NCBI GenBank assembly: GCA_903642275.1
Contig: CAHJWK010000014.1
Location: 1-58,237 of the forward strand
Direction: 5' to 3'
Origin: Chitinophagaceae bacterium
Lineage (GTDB): Bacteria > Bacteroidota > Bacteroidia > Chitinophagales > Chitinophagaceae
DNA length: 58,237 nt
Positions within the stretch are counted from its first letter, which is position 1. Every line of letters starts with the position of its first letter. The notes beneath the pieces were generated by a model. It ran no database searches. It saw only the letters and a program-made list of their open reading frames with translations, and was not told the DNA's origin. Positions 25,852 to 36,105 of this stretch are shown one piece after another. Position numbers and translations under genes: made by a program.

Positions 25852-27714
25852 TCAGGTGTTTATATCTTTTAAAGTATCAACATTATTCTTATGTCCAAAC
25901 CTAAAGTTTTCTCTTAATTTATGCGCTTTGAAAGTTAAGAAATGCAGCGCTTTTTCTTCAAGCCAGTGATGCACCGGCAACAACATTGCTATCAATACAA
26001 TTTTTATTGCAAGTACTTTCCATGGTTCGCCATGTGTGATTGCCTGAATCTGCTCATCAAATAACAAGGTTATAAATTCAAACAAAAATATAAATGCGAA
26101 GAAGCTTAATCCTTTGATTGCAGCAGGCGACATTTTAAATACACCAAACAATATTAATACAATAAAAATAGTTGCAATGGCTGCTGTAATACCCATATAT
26201 TCAAGGTCGTCACGCCGCCTTATTTTTTCTTCTTCAATATACTTTTGCTCCAGTGCTTTTTTATTGGTGCTGGCTATTTCTATGTTAAGCAAATCTTTTT
26301 GTTTGCCCAGTACTTCAAGTGTATCCTTATAAAAATTATAGCGGCTGTAATAATAAAAAGCATTTTTGAAATCGCCGGTTTTCATGTAAGCAGAATCCAA
26401 TTGAATGCTGATGTCTTTCAACATTGCTAAATCACCCGATGAATCTGCAAACGTTTTTGCAACCATTAATTTTTTATTGGCTTCTGCTACGTCGCCTTTA
26501 TCTTTTAATATGTTGTACCATTCAAAAGTAAAATTGTACTTCTCATTAAAATTCGCAGGATGACCATATTCAAACGGCGAAGCCAGTTGCATAAAGTACA
26601 ATGCAGAATCATATTGCTTTTCCTGGTCTTTTGCTGCGGCATATAATTTATTCAATTGATAAGCTATACCAATACTGCTGATGAATGAATTTAATTCAGG
26701 ATGGCTGTTTAAATAAGCAAGGCCAACTTTTGCTGTTTCATAGTTAAAGTAATAATTCAAAAGGTCGAGGTAAATATTCACTTTAGCTCTTGGCAAATTC
26801 AAAGAATCGCGTAAAGCCAACGCTTTATTATACCATGCGAGCCCAATATTTTTTTCACCTGCGGTTATATAAACCTGACCCATGTTGCGCATGGCATCTA
26901 TAAGACTATGCCATTGCTTATTTTCTCTTGCATTATCTATTGCACGTATATAATAGTCTTTGCTTTTTTCGTAATCACTATTCTCTTTATAGAAAGTACC
27001 TATGTCAATTTCATTTTCAGTGATAAGCTTTTCACTGCCTGATTTATCCGCAAAATCACTAGCGGTTAAAAGTGCCTGAAACCTTGACAAAGTGTTAGAA
27101 AAAAAATTCCATGTTAAGGCAATCGCTGAATAAGATTCGCTTATTAAACTATCATCGCCTGTGGAAGTAGCCAATGCTATTGCCTGATTATTATAATCAA
27201 GTGCTTTTTGTTTGTTCTCTCCTATTTCATAATACAAAGCATACTCTATAAACGCACCTGTTTTATATTTATCCAGACTACTTTCATTAGCAATAGAAAA
27301 ACATTTATCTATGTATGTTTTTGCCTTTACATAATTTTCATTGTTTAGATTTAACTCAAGATAATATTTTGCGAGTCGTTCATATACATCACACATTAAC
27401 TCCCGGTTCCTGCTAGTTTCCACTTCAGTAATCATCATATCTTTTAAGCTGTCGAATACAGGCTGACCAGGCACATAACGATATAATGTTTCAAAAACTA
27501 TATCAATTTTTTGCTTTGAAATATTTGAAGATGGTTGCTTTAGTAAATTGATAAGACTATCATTACTAAATAATTCATACTGAGCATCTGTTGAAAAATA
27601 ATTAAAAACAAAAAATATAAAAAAAACAATCTTCCCAGAATTAATTAATTTAATCCCAAGAAGATTTAATAGTATATGTTTTAATTTTTTAAACACTGCA
27701 TTGTTATTATGCAA
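25852..27714 (-). CDS. TPR-repeat membrane protein
   Basis: The protein of about 620 residues has an N-terminal hydrophobic signal (residues about 30-44, ending TDAQ) and about eight tetratricopeptide-like helix pairs between residues 100 and 470. A coiled linker with KKALEQKYIEEEKIRRRDD follows, then three C-terminal transmembrane helices. This resembles the sensor half of Bacteroidota TPR histidine kinases and regulators, but no kinase or DNA-binding domain follows. The frame has no early ATG: the best starts are TTG at 27714 or GTG at 27696. Function unknown; a scaffold or sensing role is inference. Confidence 0.8.
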   Translation of the reverse strand: MHNNNAVFKKLKHILLNLLGIKLINSGKIVFFIFFVFNYFSTDAQYELFSNDSLINLLKQPSSNISKQKIDIVFETLYRYVPGQPVFDSLKDMMITEVETSRNRELMCDVYERLAKYYLELNLNNENYVKAKTYIDKCFSIANESSLDKYKTGAFIEYALYYEIGENKQKALDYNNQAIALATSTGDDSLISESYSAIALTWNFFSNTLSRFQALLTASDFADKSGSEKLITENEIDIGTFYKENSDYEKSKDYYIRAIDNARENKQWHSLIDAMRNMGQVYITAGEKNIGLAWYNKALALRDSLNLPRAKVNIYLDLLNYYFNYETAKVGLAYLNSHPELNSFISSIGIAYQLNKLYAAAKDQEKQYDSALYFMQLASPFEYGHPANFNEKYNFTFEWYNILKDKGDVAEANKKLMVAKTFADSSGDLAMLKDISIQLDSAYMKTGDFKNAFYYYSRYNFYKDTLEVLGKQKDLLNIEIASTNKKALEQKYIEEEKIRRRDDLEYMGITAAIATIFIVLILFGVFKMSPAAIKGLSFFAFIFLFEFITLLFDEQIQAITHGEPWKVLAIKIVLIAMLLPVHHWLEEKALHFLTFKAHKLRENFRFGHKNNVDTLKDINT

Positions 27715-27741
27715 TGCTAAGAAAAGAAATCAAGCCAGCAC

Positions 27742-28563
27742 TTAGTTACCTTGAGCTTCTGCCGAAATTGATTGCCATTGTTCCCAGTTTTCAACCCTTT
27801 TCTTGTATTCATCTTTTGCCCATTGTATAGGTTGCTCACCAAGAAAAATACGCAATGGTGGTTTATTGGCGTCAACAACTTTTAGTATTGCATTTGCGGT
27901 TGCTTCAGGGTTTCCCTGTTTCATAGCGCCACGCATTTTTTTGCGTTCCTCTCTTATTTTATCATAAGCTAGTATAGGCTTTGCATGTTTTGCAGAACTG
28001 CCACTCCAATCTGTATCAAAGCCGCCGGGTTCTATCAATGTAACATGAATACCAAAGTCTGAAACTTCCTGACTTAAAGCATTTGTAAAACCTTCAAGTG
28101 CCCACTTTGATGCATTATATAAACCAATGTTCTGAAATGCCACAATACCACCAATACTTGAAACCTGCAATATGTGCCCACTTTTTTGTTCGCGCATAAT
28201 TGGCAAGGCTGCCTGTGTAACCCACAAAGCACCAAAAACATTTGTTTCAATTTGTTCGCGTACTTCCTGCTCACTTAATTCTTCAATCATTCCAAATTGC
28301 CCATAACCTGCATTATTAATAACCACATCAAGATGGTTAAAATGTTCATGCGCTTTTTTTATTGTATCGAATGCTTCAGCCCTGTTTGTTACATCGAGCT
28401 GCAATGGAAAAACCAGTTCTCCATATTCATCAGCTAATTCTTTAAGTGTATCTGTTTTGCGTGCAGTGGCTGCTACTTTATCGCCACGTTTCAAAGCTGC
28501 TTCAGCCCAAATTCTTCCAAAACCTTTTGATGCACCCGTTATAAACCAAACTTTATTACTCAT
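27742..28563 (-). CDS. SDR family NAD(P)-dependent oxidoreductase
   Basis: This 273-residue classical short-chain dehydrogenase has the cofactor motif TGASKGFG at residues 9-16, NNAG near 83-86, catalytic Ser about 136, and Tyr 149/Lys 153 in YNASK. The arginine and lysine near the cofactor motif and RKT at 36-38 suggest NADPH preference. The substrate is not indicated. The frame extends to 28620, but the ATG at 28563 (MSNKVWFITGA) is the natural start. It lies downstream of a response regulator gene with a 95-base gap. Confidence 0.93.
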   Translation of the reverse strand: MSNKVWFITGASKGFGRIWAEAALKRGDKVAATARKTDTLKELADEYGELVFPLQLDVTNRAEAFDTIKKAHEHFNHLDVVINNAGYGQFGMIEELSEQEVREQIETNVFGALWVTQAALPIMREQKSGHILQVSSIGGIVAFQNIGLYNASKWALEGFTNALSQEVSDFGIHVTLIEPGGFDTDWSGSSAKHAKPILAYDKIREERKKMRGAMKQGNPEATANAILKVVDANKPPLRIFLGEQPIQWAKDEYKKRVENWEQWQSISAEAQGN

Positions 28564-28658
28564 AATAATTAAATTTAAGAATGAAGTGATGTTGTTACAA
28601 AGGGATTGTTCAAAACACATGCCACTGCCTTTACAACAATGTGATGTTTATGAAATAA

Positions 28659-29345
28659 TTAGTGGAACCATTTATTCTCATGCGCAAGTTTCATAATCTG
28701 TGCCTTTGATTGCACATGGAGCTTTTCATACACATTGGCAATATGCTTTCTTACTGTATAAACGCTGATGTTTAAAATATCAGCTATGCGTTTTGCGTCT
28801 AATCCGTTTACTGTATGTTGAAGAATTTCTGTTTCTCTTTCAGTAAGTGATTCTGGTGGTGCAGCTGTTTTACTTTTTATATTATTATTAGATGACTGAC
28901 TAAGCAACTGTAATGCCTTGCGTGCAATTGCCGGACTTAAAGGTGCACCATTAAAATTCAGCACATTTGTTATCGCATCTTTTAATGTAACTGCACTTTC
29001 ATGCTTTAATAGATAACCCGATGCACCGGCTTTGATAGCTTCAAAAATTTTATCGTCATCATCAAAAGCAGTGAGTACAATAAAGTGTATTTGCGGGTAT
29101 AAAATTTTACCGGCAGCAATGGTTTGAATGCCATTCAAGCCGGGCATTTCAATATCCATAAAAATAACCTGTGGTAAACCTGTGGCTGGTAAGCCTTTCA
29201 GCTCATGCAAACATGCATCACCATTATTTGCAATAAATACAATGTTCCAGTTAGCATATTGCTGCACCTTTTGCTGAAAGGTATTTCTGTTTACAGCATT
29301 ATCTTCAACCAGAGCAATTCTAACGGAGTCAGCATCAGCAGTCAT
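28659..29345 (-). CDS. Response regulator, NarL/LuxR family
   Basis: This 228-residue transcription factor has a receiver domain with acidic pocket E14/D15, phospho-acceptor Asp 64 in VIFMDIEMPG, Thr 92 and Lys 114. The C-terminal LuxR-type helix-turn-helix is LTERETEILQHTVNG followed by AKRIADILNISVYTVRKHI. It is encoded 38 bases downstream of the histidine kinase gene on the same strand, so the two very likely form one system. The targets are not shown; the nearby SDR gene is one candidate (inference). Confidence 0.94.
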   Translation of the reverse strand: MTADADSVRIALVEDNAVNRNTFQQKVQQYANWNIVFIANNGDACLHELKGLPATGLPQVIFMDIEMPGLNGIQTIAAGKILYPQIHFIVLTAFDDDDKIFEAIKAGASGYLLKHESAVTLKDAITNVLNFNGAPLSPAIARKALQLLSQSSNNNIKSKTAAPPESLTERETEILQHTVNGLDAKRIADILNISVYTVRKHIANVYEKLHVQSKAQIMKLAHENKWFH

Positions 29346-29383
29346 GCCACGAAGATTAATAGTAAATCAATTTAAATAAATAA

Positions 29384-32300
29384 TTAATTTGTAGTAGAGG
29401 TTATAATTACTTCGGTACCGTTTTGCGGTTCGCTTATCCATTGCACATTCCAGCCGGCTGCTTTACTGCGTGTTTTAATATTACTTACGCCATTACCATA
29501 AAAAAGCTTTTCATCATCTGGCATGCCTTTGCCATTATCTTTTATAATCACTATCCAATTTTTATTGCTTGTTAACTCAATAAATATATCATTACCATCG
29601 CTATGTTTTAAAGCGTTGTTTACTGCTTCCTGCATCATTCTGAATAAATGCAATGCATTTGCCGGAGATAATAGTTCATCATTCAAGATGCTTTCTTTTA
29701 TTTCAATATTTACATAAGGATAATTAGGCCTTATTTTTTGAAGAAAAACTTTAAACCTGTCACTTACTGCCGTTAAATAAATATGTTCTTTATTCAAAGC
29801 CCATATTGTATCGCTCAATTGATTTATGATGGATTGCGAATTGTTTTTAAGCTGATTAAAAACAGCTCTGTTTGTACTATAATTATTTATTTGAATGGTG
29901 GATATGTTTGATGCAATAGCTGCTGCATAAGCGCCAAGATTATCATGCAGGTCATGACTTATTCGTTCCCTTTCATGCTGCACTTCCTGTGTTAATTTTA
30001 AGGCATTAAGCCTTTTTTGATAACGGTTATTAAGGTATTGACGCACTGCCAGTACAATAATAGTGATAGCAATAACAGTTATTAAAATTTTAAACCACCA
30101 TGTTTGCCAGAAAGGCGGTTCAACAATAATTTCTATGGTTCTTTTAAATATGCTTTCTGAAGAAAAAACAGGTGAACAGGTTATTTCAAACGAATAATAG
30201 CCTGGTTCCAAAATATATTTTATACCAGTTGGCTCATGAGTTGTTTGCCAGTTTTTTTCAAAATCTTTTAACCTGTACCTGTAAACATATTCATTCGTGT
30301 TTAAAAGACCTGTTGCTGCAAAGTCAAACTGGATATGGTTTTGCGAGTGTTTTAATTTTATTGTATCACCTTTCCAATAACCAGGTGAACTATTATAAGC
30401 AGAATCATTTATAATAAGCTTTGTAACATTTAAAACGGGTGTATCACTAATATTTAATAAGGAAGATGGATAGAAAGACGTGATGCCATTAACGCCACCA
30501 AAATAATATTTTCCACTTGCTGTTTTTATTGCTGATTGCGTATTAAACTCGTTCTCCTGCAACCCTGATTCTTTTGTATAGTTTATAATATGACCGTTAA
30601 GAGAAATATATGATAAACCCTGGTTGCTGCTTGCATAAACCGCTGATTGATTTTTAACGGGTAACACTGCATAAATACAATCGTTAAGCAAACCGTTTTG
30701 CGTATTGTAAACTTTTATTAAAAGGTTTTTACTATCATAAACAAACAAGCCTTTGTCAGTACCCACCCAAATATTTTGATACGCATCTTCAGAGATATTT
30801 CTGATAAGATATCTGTCAGGTATTTGCAGCTTTTGAATATTTTTTGCTGAATCTATAATATATATATTTCCGTTTACTGTGCCAACATATAAAGTTTTGT
30901 TTTGCGCATACAAAAAACAGTTTAATAGAAACCCAGAATTACCGATAGCTAAAGGCAACAATTGTTTAAATGAAACATAATTTTTTTTCTTTTTAAAAAT
31001 ACTGCTATATACATTGGAAGAAGTTATAATTAAAACTGTGCTGTCATTAATCCGTTGTTGATTATTGGAAAAATTTATATTACCTGCATCAATAGAATTA
31101 CCTCTGTTTAACTCTAAGACTGGTTTAATCTTTTTTGATGGAAGATTTAAAACATAAATGCCTTTACCTATTGTTACGATAAGATAATCATTGTCAGTTA
31201 ATTTTTCTATTCCATTAATATCTTTTACTGTACCATACAAGAGAGCAGTTTTCCATAATGCATTTCCTAAAGTATCATAAAGCTGTATGCCACCATTATA
31301 ACAGCCTGCGAGCAACACATGCTTTTGCTCATCATAATAAATACTTCTTATAAAATTATTTTTATCGGCATATATTAAATGTTCAAATGGTATGTCAAAG
31401 TTTTGCACCCGTTTAATATCATCATTGGTAAGCAGCCATATTCTTTTTAACCTGTCAGTATAAATACTTCTTATAAAACCAAACGTAAGAATAGCGTTGC
31501 GGTTAAGGTCAGTAAATTCATATTTACAATTGCAGGCAGTATCAAAATCAAATACTCGGCTGTTGAGGCCTATAATCAGTTGATTATTTACAGAGAAGCA
31601 AGAAGAAGCAAAAAAAATATTCTCATTAAAAAAATTTTTAAAACTAAAACGTTGCTCAGTTTTTTTTGTGTTGATATTAAAAACTGCAAGAGCATTATCT
31701 GAAACTGTATAAAGCTTATCTGTAGTGCATAGAAGGCTGAAAATGACATCAGTTTTTATCAGGCTTGTTGTTTTCGTTTGAACATTAGCCTGCAGTATCT
31801 GGTTTTTCCCGTCATAAATAAAAACTGAATTTTGATTGGTTGTAAAAGTTGAATTTATCCATATATCCTGCTTACTAAAAACATTTTCAATAAAAGTATT
31901 ACTTGTTTTTATTGTTTTTAACATTGCCCCGGTTTGCAGAGAATAAAGTACAAGCCCTCTTTTGTTTTGCAGGCACCAGACACCTTCACTGGTTTCCAGC
32001 ACAGGTATAATTAAGAAGCTGATATTATCGCCGCTGTTAAATGCAATTATTTTTTTAAATGTATTTGTTTGTGCATTGTATTCTAAAATACCATTTTCAT
32101 AACTTACCCATATTAAACCGTTTTGTAAAGAAAAAAGATAAACTAAAGAACTTATATTGATGACCTGTTTATTAACTATAGGATTTATAGTTTCCAAAAT
32201 ATATCCATTATACCGCTGCAAGCCTGTTTTTGCGGCAATCCAGGTAAATCCTAAAGCATCTGTTACAGCAGAAGTAGTGGTATTATTTGCAAGTCCCTGT

Positions 32301-32419
32301 TCAAAATTTATGGTTTTAACAGGGCATCTTTTTAAAATGAGTCTACTGCTTTGGCTGAATGAATTAAAGAAAAAAATGCTGAGAGCAGTTGTTATCAAAA
32401 TATATTTTATCACTCTCAT
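29384..32419 (-). CDS. Two-component histidine kinase with propeller sensor and Y_Y_Y domain
   Basis: The protein of about 1011 residues has a signal/anchor segment (MRVIKYILITTALSIFFFNSFSQ) and a long periplasmic seven-blade-like region. That region contains Reg_prop motifs such as LGFTWIAAKTGLQRYNGY and NIWVGTDKGLFVYDSK. A Y_Y_Y domain (EYVYRYRLKDFEKNW) follows, then one transmembrane helix near residue 775. The HisKA_3 helix carries phospho-His in RERISHDLHDNLG, and the HATPase domain includes EAVNNALKHS and DNGKGMPDD. The kinase class pairs with NarL regulators, as encoded next to it. The ligand is unknown; many relatives sense glycans. The GTG at 32428 is an alternative start, but the ATG at 32419 fits the signal better. 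Confidence 0.92.
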   Translation of the reverse strand: MRVIKYILITTALSIFFFNSFSQSSRLILKRCPVKTINFEQGLANNTTTSAVTDALGFTWIAAKTGLQRYNGYILETINPIVNKQVINISSLVYLFSLQNGLIWVSYENGILEYNAQTNTFKKIIAFNSGDNISFLIIPVLETSEGVWCLQNKRGLVLYSLQTGAMLKTIKTSNTFIENVFSKQDIWINSTFTTNQNSVFIYDGKNQILQANVQTKTTSLIKTDVIFSLLCTTDKLYTVSDNALAVFNINTKKTEQRFSFKNFFNENIFFASSCFSVNNQLIIGLNSRVFDFDTACNCKYEFTDLNRNAILTFGFIRSIYTDRLKRIWLLTNDDIKRVQNFDIPFEHLIYADKNNFIRSIYYDEQKHVLLAGCYNGGIQLYDTLGNALWKTALLYGTVKDINGIEKLTDNDYLIVTIGKGIYVLNLPSKKIKPVLELNRGNSIDAGNINFSNNQQRINDSTVLIITSSNVYSSIFKKKKNYVSFKQLLPLAIGNSGFLLNCFLYAQNKTLYVGTVNGNIYIIDSAKNIQKLQIPDRYLIRNISEDAYQNIWVGTDKGLFVYDSKNLLIKVYNTQNGLLNDCIYAVLPVKNQSAVYASSNQGLSYISLNGHIINYTKESGLQENEFNTQSAIKTASGKYYFGGVNGITSFYPSSLLNISDTPVLNVTKLIINDSAYNSSPGYWKGDTIKLKHSQNHIQFDFAATGLLNTNEYVYRYRLKDFEKNWQTTHEPTGIKYILEPGYYSFEITCSPVFSSESIFKRTIEIIVEPPFWQTWWFKILITVIAITIIVLAVRQYLNNRYQKRLNALKLTQEVQHERERISHDLHDNLGAYAAAIASNISTIQINNYSTNRAVFNQLKNNSQSIINQLSDTIWALNKEHIYLTAVSDRFKVFLQKIRPNYPYVNIEIKESILNDELLSPANALHLFRMMQEAVNNALKHSDGNDIFIELTSNKNWIVIIKDNGKGMPDDEKLFYGNGVSNIKTRSKAAGWNVQWISEPQNGTEVIITSTTN

Positions 32420-32506
32420 GGATATCACTACTACAAATTAAGTATTGTTTGGTTAAACTGGATAATGAAATTTTACCGCTGATTCCATATAACTAAACTA
32501 AACATT

Positions 32507-35500
32507 ATGATGCTTAAATTTTTACCTAAATTTTTACTTGCTGTAATTTCATTTTTCGCACTTCAAAATTTGCAGTCTCAAACTGTTTTACCACTTAACG
32601 GAAGTGCATCTGGGTCAATTACGACGCCCGGCGATACAGCTACATATTCTCTTACAACCAATGCAGATGGTGCAATTAATCTCACCTTATCAGTATCAAA
32701 TAATCAGGCCACTTATGTTTCTCTTTATGATAGCGATAAAGTAACTGTTTTAGATAATCCTACCTACACCTATAATGGTCCTCTTGCCATTTCTATTGAT
32801 GGTTTAGCCAAGGGGAAATATTATGTAAAAGTCTATCCTTATTTTTCTTCAGGTACACCCAGCTTTACGGTTTCTAACACACTGACTGTTGCAGTACCAG
32901 CTAATGATAAAGAACCTAATAATACACCGGCGCTGGCAGATGTGCTTACTTTAAATGATAGTACAACCGGCCACATAGGTTATTATTATAATCATTACCG
33001 GGATTCGGCAGATTGGTATAAGGTAACTACTAATGCGGATGGTTTATTAAGATTAAGGCTTAACGTAACTGACAATCAACCTATTTATTGTGCACTATAT
33101 GATCATGATGGGGTTACTGTTTTGGCTGGCCCTACTTATACTTATAATACTGTAGATATTAATAAAGATGGACTGGCGGCAGGAACCTATTATGTAAAAA
33201 TATATGCCTATGATGTTAATAATGGTTTCGCTCCCTATACACTTTCCGATAGTTTGTTTACTACAGGTATCGAAAATGATATAGAACCAAATAATACTTT
33301 AGCACAGAGCGGCCTTCTTACTTTAGATGGTAGTACAACAGGCCACATAGGTTATTATTATAATCATTACCGGGATTCAGCAGATTGGTATAAGGTAACT
33401 ACTAATGCGGATGGTCTATTAAGATTAAGGCTAACAGTTACTGATAACCAACCCATTTATTGTACACTATATGATCATGATGGGGTTACTATTTTGGGTG
33501 GTCCTACTTATACTTATAATACTATAGATATTAATACAGATGGGTTAGCGGCAGGAACCTATTATGTAAAAATAAATGCTTATGATGTTAATAATGGTTT
33601 TGCCCCTTATACACTTTCTGATAGTTTGTTTACACCTGTTATAGGCAATGATAAAGAACCCAATAATACACCGGCTCAGGCAGATTTACTTACTTTAAAT
33701 GATAGTACAAACGGCCAGGTTGGTTATTATTATAACCATTACCGCGATACAGCGGATTGGTATAAAGTAACTACTAATGCTGATGGTTTATTAAGGCTGA
33801 GGTTAAATGTTGCGAATAACACTGCTGTATATTGCGCATTATATGATAAAGATGGAGTTACCATTTTAGGTGGTCCTACTTATACTTATAATATTATAGA
33901 TGTAAACACAGATGGGTTAGCAGCAGGAACTTATTATGTAAAAATTTATTGTTATTCTGATAACCAGTTTGCTCCTTATACACTTTCTGATAGTTTATTC
34001 ACCTATAATCCAAACGATTCAGAACCTAATGGTTATGCCGCAAAGGCAGTAACAATTCCAGCCAATAGAATTGTAACAGGGCATGTAGGTTTTTATTATA
34101 ATAATTACCGGGATACAACTGATTGGTGGAAGATAAATTATACCGGTACTTCAGGCACTCTTAATTTAACGTTTAATGTTTTGCCGCTTATTTCAAATGG
34201 AAGTACGAACCCTGCTTATTTTGAGGTTTACACGGATACTTCAGCAGCACCTATTTTTAGTCAATATACATATGGTAATTTAATTGCTAATTTAACAGGT
34301 CTCACTCAAGGATACTATTATATAAAAGTTTTTGAATACTCTAATAGCCAGTTTGAAGTTTACTCTATTGCAGATACATTCATGCAGGTAAATATTGCAC
34401 AGATAAACATTAACACTTCAAAAACAACTATCAACAGTTCAACTTGTGGTGCTGATAGTATTACCTATAATTTAAGCGGCAGCCATTCTCCTTATACGGT
34501 GAGGTTCTATAAGAATGGTGTTTTGTCTGATAGTATTAAAACTACTGCAGCATCAGCTACATTCAAAGGTTTATCAGCCGGTAATTATTATGCAACGGTT
34601 TATGGTGATGGCGCAACAGACAGTGCATACAGCAAGAGCGCAACATCTACAGCAACTCCTCCTGTTCCAACAGCCTTAACTACATCTGGCATTGGTGTAC
34701 ATACTGCAACACTTAACTGGACTAAACTAAGTTGTGTTAATTACTACAAAGTACAGTATCGTGCAGTAGGTAGCACAACATGGATAGTTGTAAATACAAT
34801 TGGTGATACATCTAAACTTGCATTAACCGGCTTATCTCCTTACACATTGTATGCATGGGAAGTTGAATCAGTTGATACAACAAAAAGTTTAACCTTTACC
34901 AGTGCTTTTGCTGATAGTACTACCTTCAGAACATTATCTGATACTGCACACATTGCGCTTACATTTAAAGGTGCAGGTTCAGGCTGTAACAATGATACAC
35001 TAATTTATACTTCTACCAATAGTGAAGCACCTTACACGGTCACATTATATCGTAACGGTGTTGCCTATGGTAGTCCGCTATCAGTAACCAGTATTGCATC
35101 TTATCTCAATGTTCCTCCAGGTAATTATTATGCAAAATCAACAGGCACAGGTTCTGGCGGCAGCTTTGGTTTAAGTGCTACCACGCAAATTCTACCGCCT
35201 GCGCCAACAGGATTGGATACTACCATGGTTACACCTGCAACGGCAACGTTAAATTGGGATGCAGTAAGCTGTTCAAACTATTACACCGTTCAATATAAAG
35301 TAACAGGCACAACAACATGGACGAGTGTAAATGCAGCCACAAACAACGCTGCGCTTATTGGTCTTATACCAAATACAAAATACACATGGCATGTGAGTGC
35401 ATCTGATTCATTCAATAATCAAACAGTTACAAGTGCATATTCTGATACAGCTACATTCATGACATCTTCTATTTTGCCGGTTACATTTGTAAGCTTTAGC

Positions 35501-36019
35501 GCTGTACTAAATAATGGTAATGCTTTATTAAGCTGGAGCACAGCAAACGAAATAAATAACAAAGGTTTTAATGTGGAAAGAAGCAATGACGGATCGCACT
35601 TTAACAGCATTGGTTTTGTAGATGCCAGATACGGCCATTCAATTCTTGATTACAGCTTTACAGATAATAACATTATCAACGGCTCTGATTATTACCGTTT
35701 GAAACAAATTGATGTTGATGGAAATTATATGTATTCAAGAACCATTAAACTTGACCTGTCAAAATTTGCATGGTCAATTAACGGTAACCCGGTAATTAAT
35801 AATAACAGCAACATACAATTAAAGCTGGATCATGCAGCAACGGTTTCTGTACAAATTATTTCATTAAACGGAAGCATACTGCAAACAATTCACAAAGGCA
35901 CCATAAATGCCGGCAACTATACTATTCCACTAAGACTGAATAATGTAAGTGCAGGCATCTATATTATTAAGCTGATGGTTGATAAACAATCTTACACTTC
36001 AACAATTATGAAGCAATAG
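32507..36019 (+). CDS. T9SS type A secreted protein with PPC-like repeats and Fn3 domains
   Basis: The 1170-residue secreted protein has a signal peptide (to about SQT, residue 27). Five PPC-like (bacterial pre-peptidase C-terminal) domains follow to about residue 625; three of them are near-identical 122-124-residue copies with GYYYNHYRDSADWYKV and GLAAGTYYVKI. Then come two fibronectin type III-like/Ig-like pairs (about 650-990) and a C-terminal T9SS type A sorting domain with SWSTANEINNKGFNVERS and the end SAGIYIIKLMVDKQ. It carries no visible enzymatic domain, so an adhesive or surface-structural role is likely. A rho-independent terminator follows the stop. Confidence 0.88.
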   Translation: MMLKFLPKFLLAVISFFALQNLQSQTVLPLNGSASGSITTPGDTATYSLTTNADGAINLTLSVSNNQATYVSLYDSDKVTVLDNPTYTYNGPLAISIDGLAKGKYYVKVYPYFSSGTPSFTVSNTLTVAVPANDKEPNNTPALADVLTLNDSTTGHIGYYYNHYRDSADWYKVTTNADGLLRLRLNVTDNQPIYCALYDHDGVTVLAGPTYTYNTVDINKDGLAAGTYYVKIYAYDVNNGFAPYTLSDSLFTTGIENDIEPNNTLAQSGLLTLDGSTTGHIGYYYNHYRDSADWYKVTTNADGLLRLRLTVTDNQPIYCTLYDHDGVTILGGPTYTYNTIDINTDGLAAGTYYVKINAYDVNNGFAPYTLSDSLFTPVIGNDKEPNNTPAQADLLTLNDSTNGQVGYYYNHYRDTADWYKVTTNADGLLRLRLNVANNTAVYCALYDKDGVTILGGPTYTYNIIDVNTDGLAAGTYYVKIYCYSDNQFAPYTLSDSLFTYNPNDSEPNGYAAKAVTIPANRIVTGHVGFYYNNYRDTTDWWKINYTGTSGTLNLTFNVLPLISNGSTNPAYFEVYTDTSAAPIFSQYTYGNLIANLTGLTQGYYYIKVFEYSNSQFEVYSIADTFMQVNIAQININTSKTTINSSTCGADSITYNLSGSHSPYTVRFYKNGVLSDSIKTTAASATFKGLSAGNYYATVYGDGATDSAYSKSATSTATPPVPTALTTSGIGVHTATLNWTKLSCVNYYKVQYRAVGSTTWIVVNTIGDTSKLALTGLSPYTLYAWEVESVDTTKSLTFTSAFADSTTFRTLSDTAHIALTFKGAGSGCNNDTLIYTSTNSEAPYTVTLYRNGVAYGSPLSVTSIASYLNVPPGNYYAKSTGTGSGGSFGLSATTQILPPAPTGLDTTMVTPATATLNWDAVSCSNYYTVQYKVTGTTTWTSVNAATNNAALIGLIPNTKYTWHVSASDSFNNQTVTSAYSDTATFMTSSILPVTFVSFSAVLNNGNALLSWSTANEINNKGFNVERSNDGSHFNSIGFVDARYGHSILDYSFTDNNIINGSDYYRLKQIDVDGNYMYSRTIKLDLSKFAWSINGNPVINNNSNIQLKLDHAATVSVQIISLNGSILQTIHKGTINAGNYTIPLRLNNVSAGIYIIKLMVDKQSYTSTIMKQ
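32903..34380 (+). repeat. Four tandem PPC-like repeats, ~372-bp period
   Basis: Units start at 32903, 33275, 33647 and 34013, each at an N-D-x-EPN codon block, giving periods of 372, 372 and 366 bases. The first three are nearly identical over long stretches, such as the segment encoding GYYYNHYRD; the fourth is more diverged. Confidence 0.88.
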
Positions 36020-36042
36020 ATTTCAATCTTATCTGTACAAAT

Positions 36043-36075
36043 AAAAGGCTTCCTGTAATGGAAGTCTTTTTATTT
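36043..36075 (+). terminator. Rho-independent terminator after the T9SS repeat protein
   Basis: AAAAGGCTTCC (36043-36053) pairs with GGAAGTCTTTT (36060-36070), with one G-T pair and a six-base loop, followed by T-rich sequence. It lies 24 bases past the stop. The A-run on its left might also serve the convergent acyltransferase gene. Confidence 0.78.
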
Positions 36076-36105
36076 TATATAGATCCATCGAATTCTTATC
36101 AGTTG

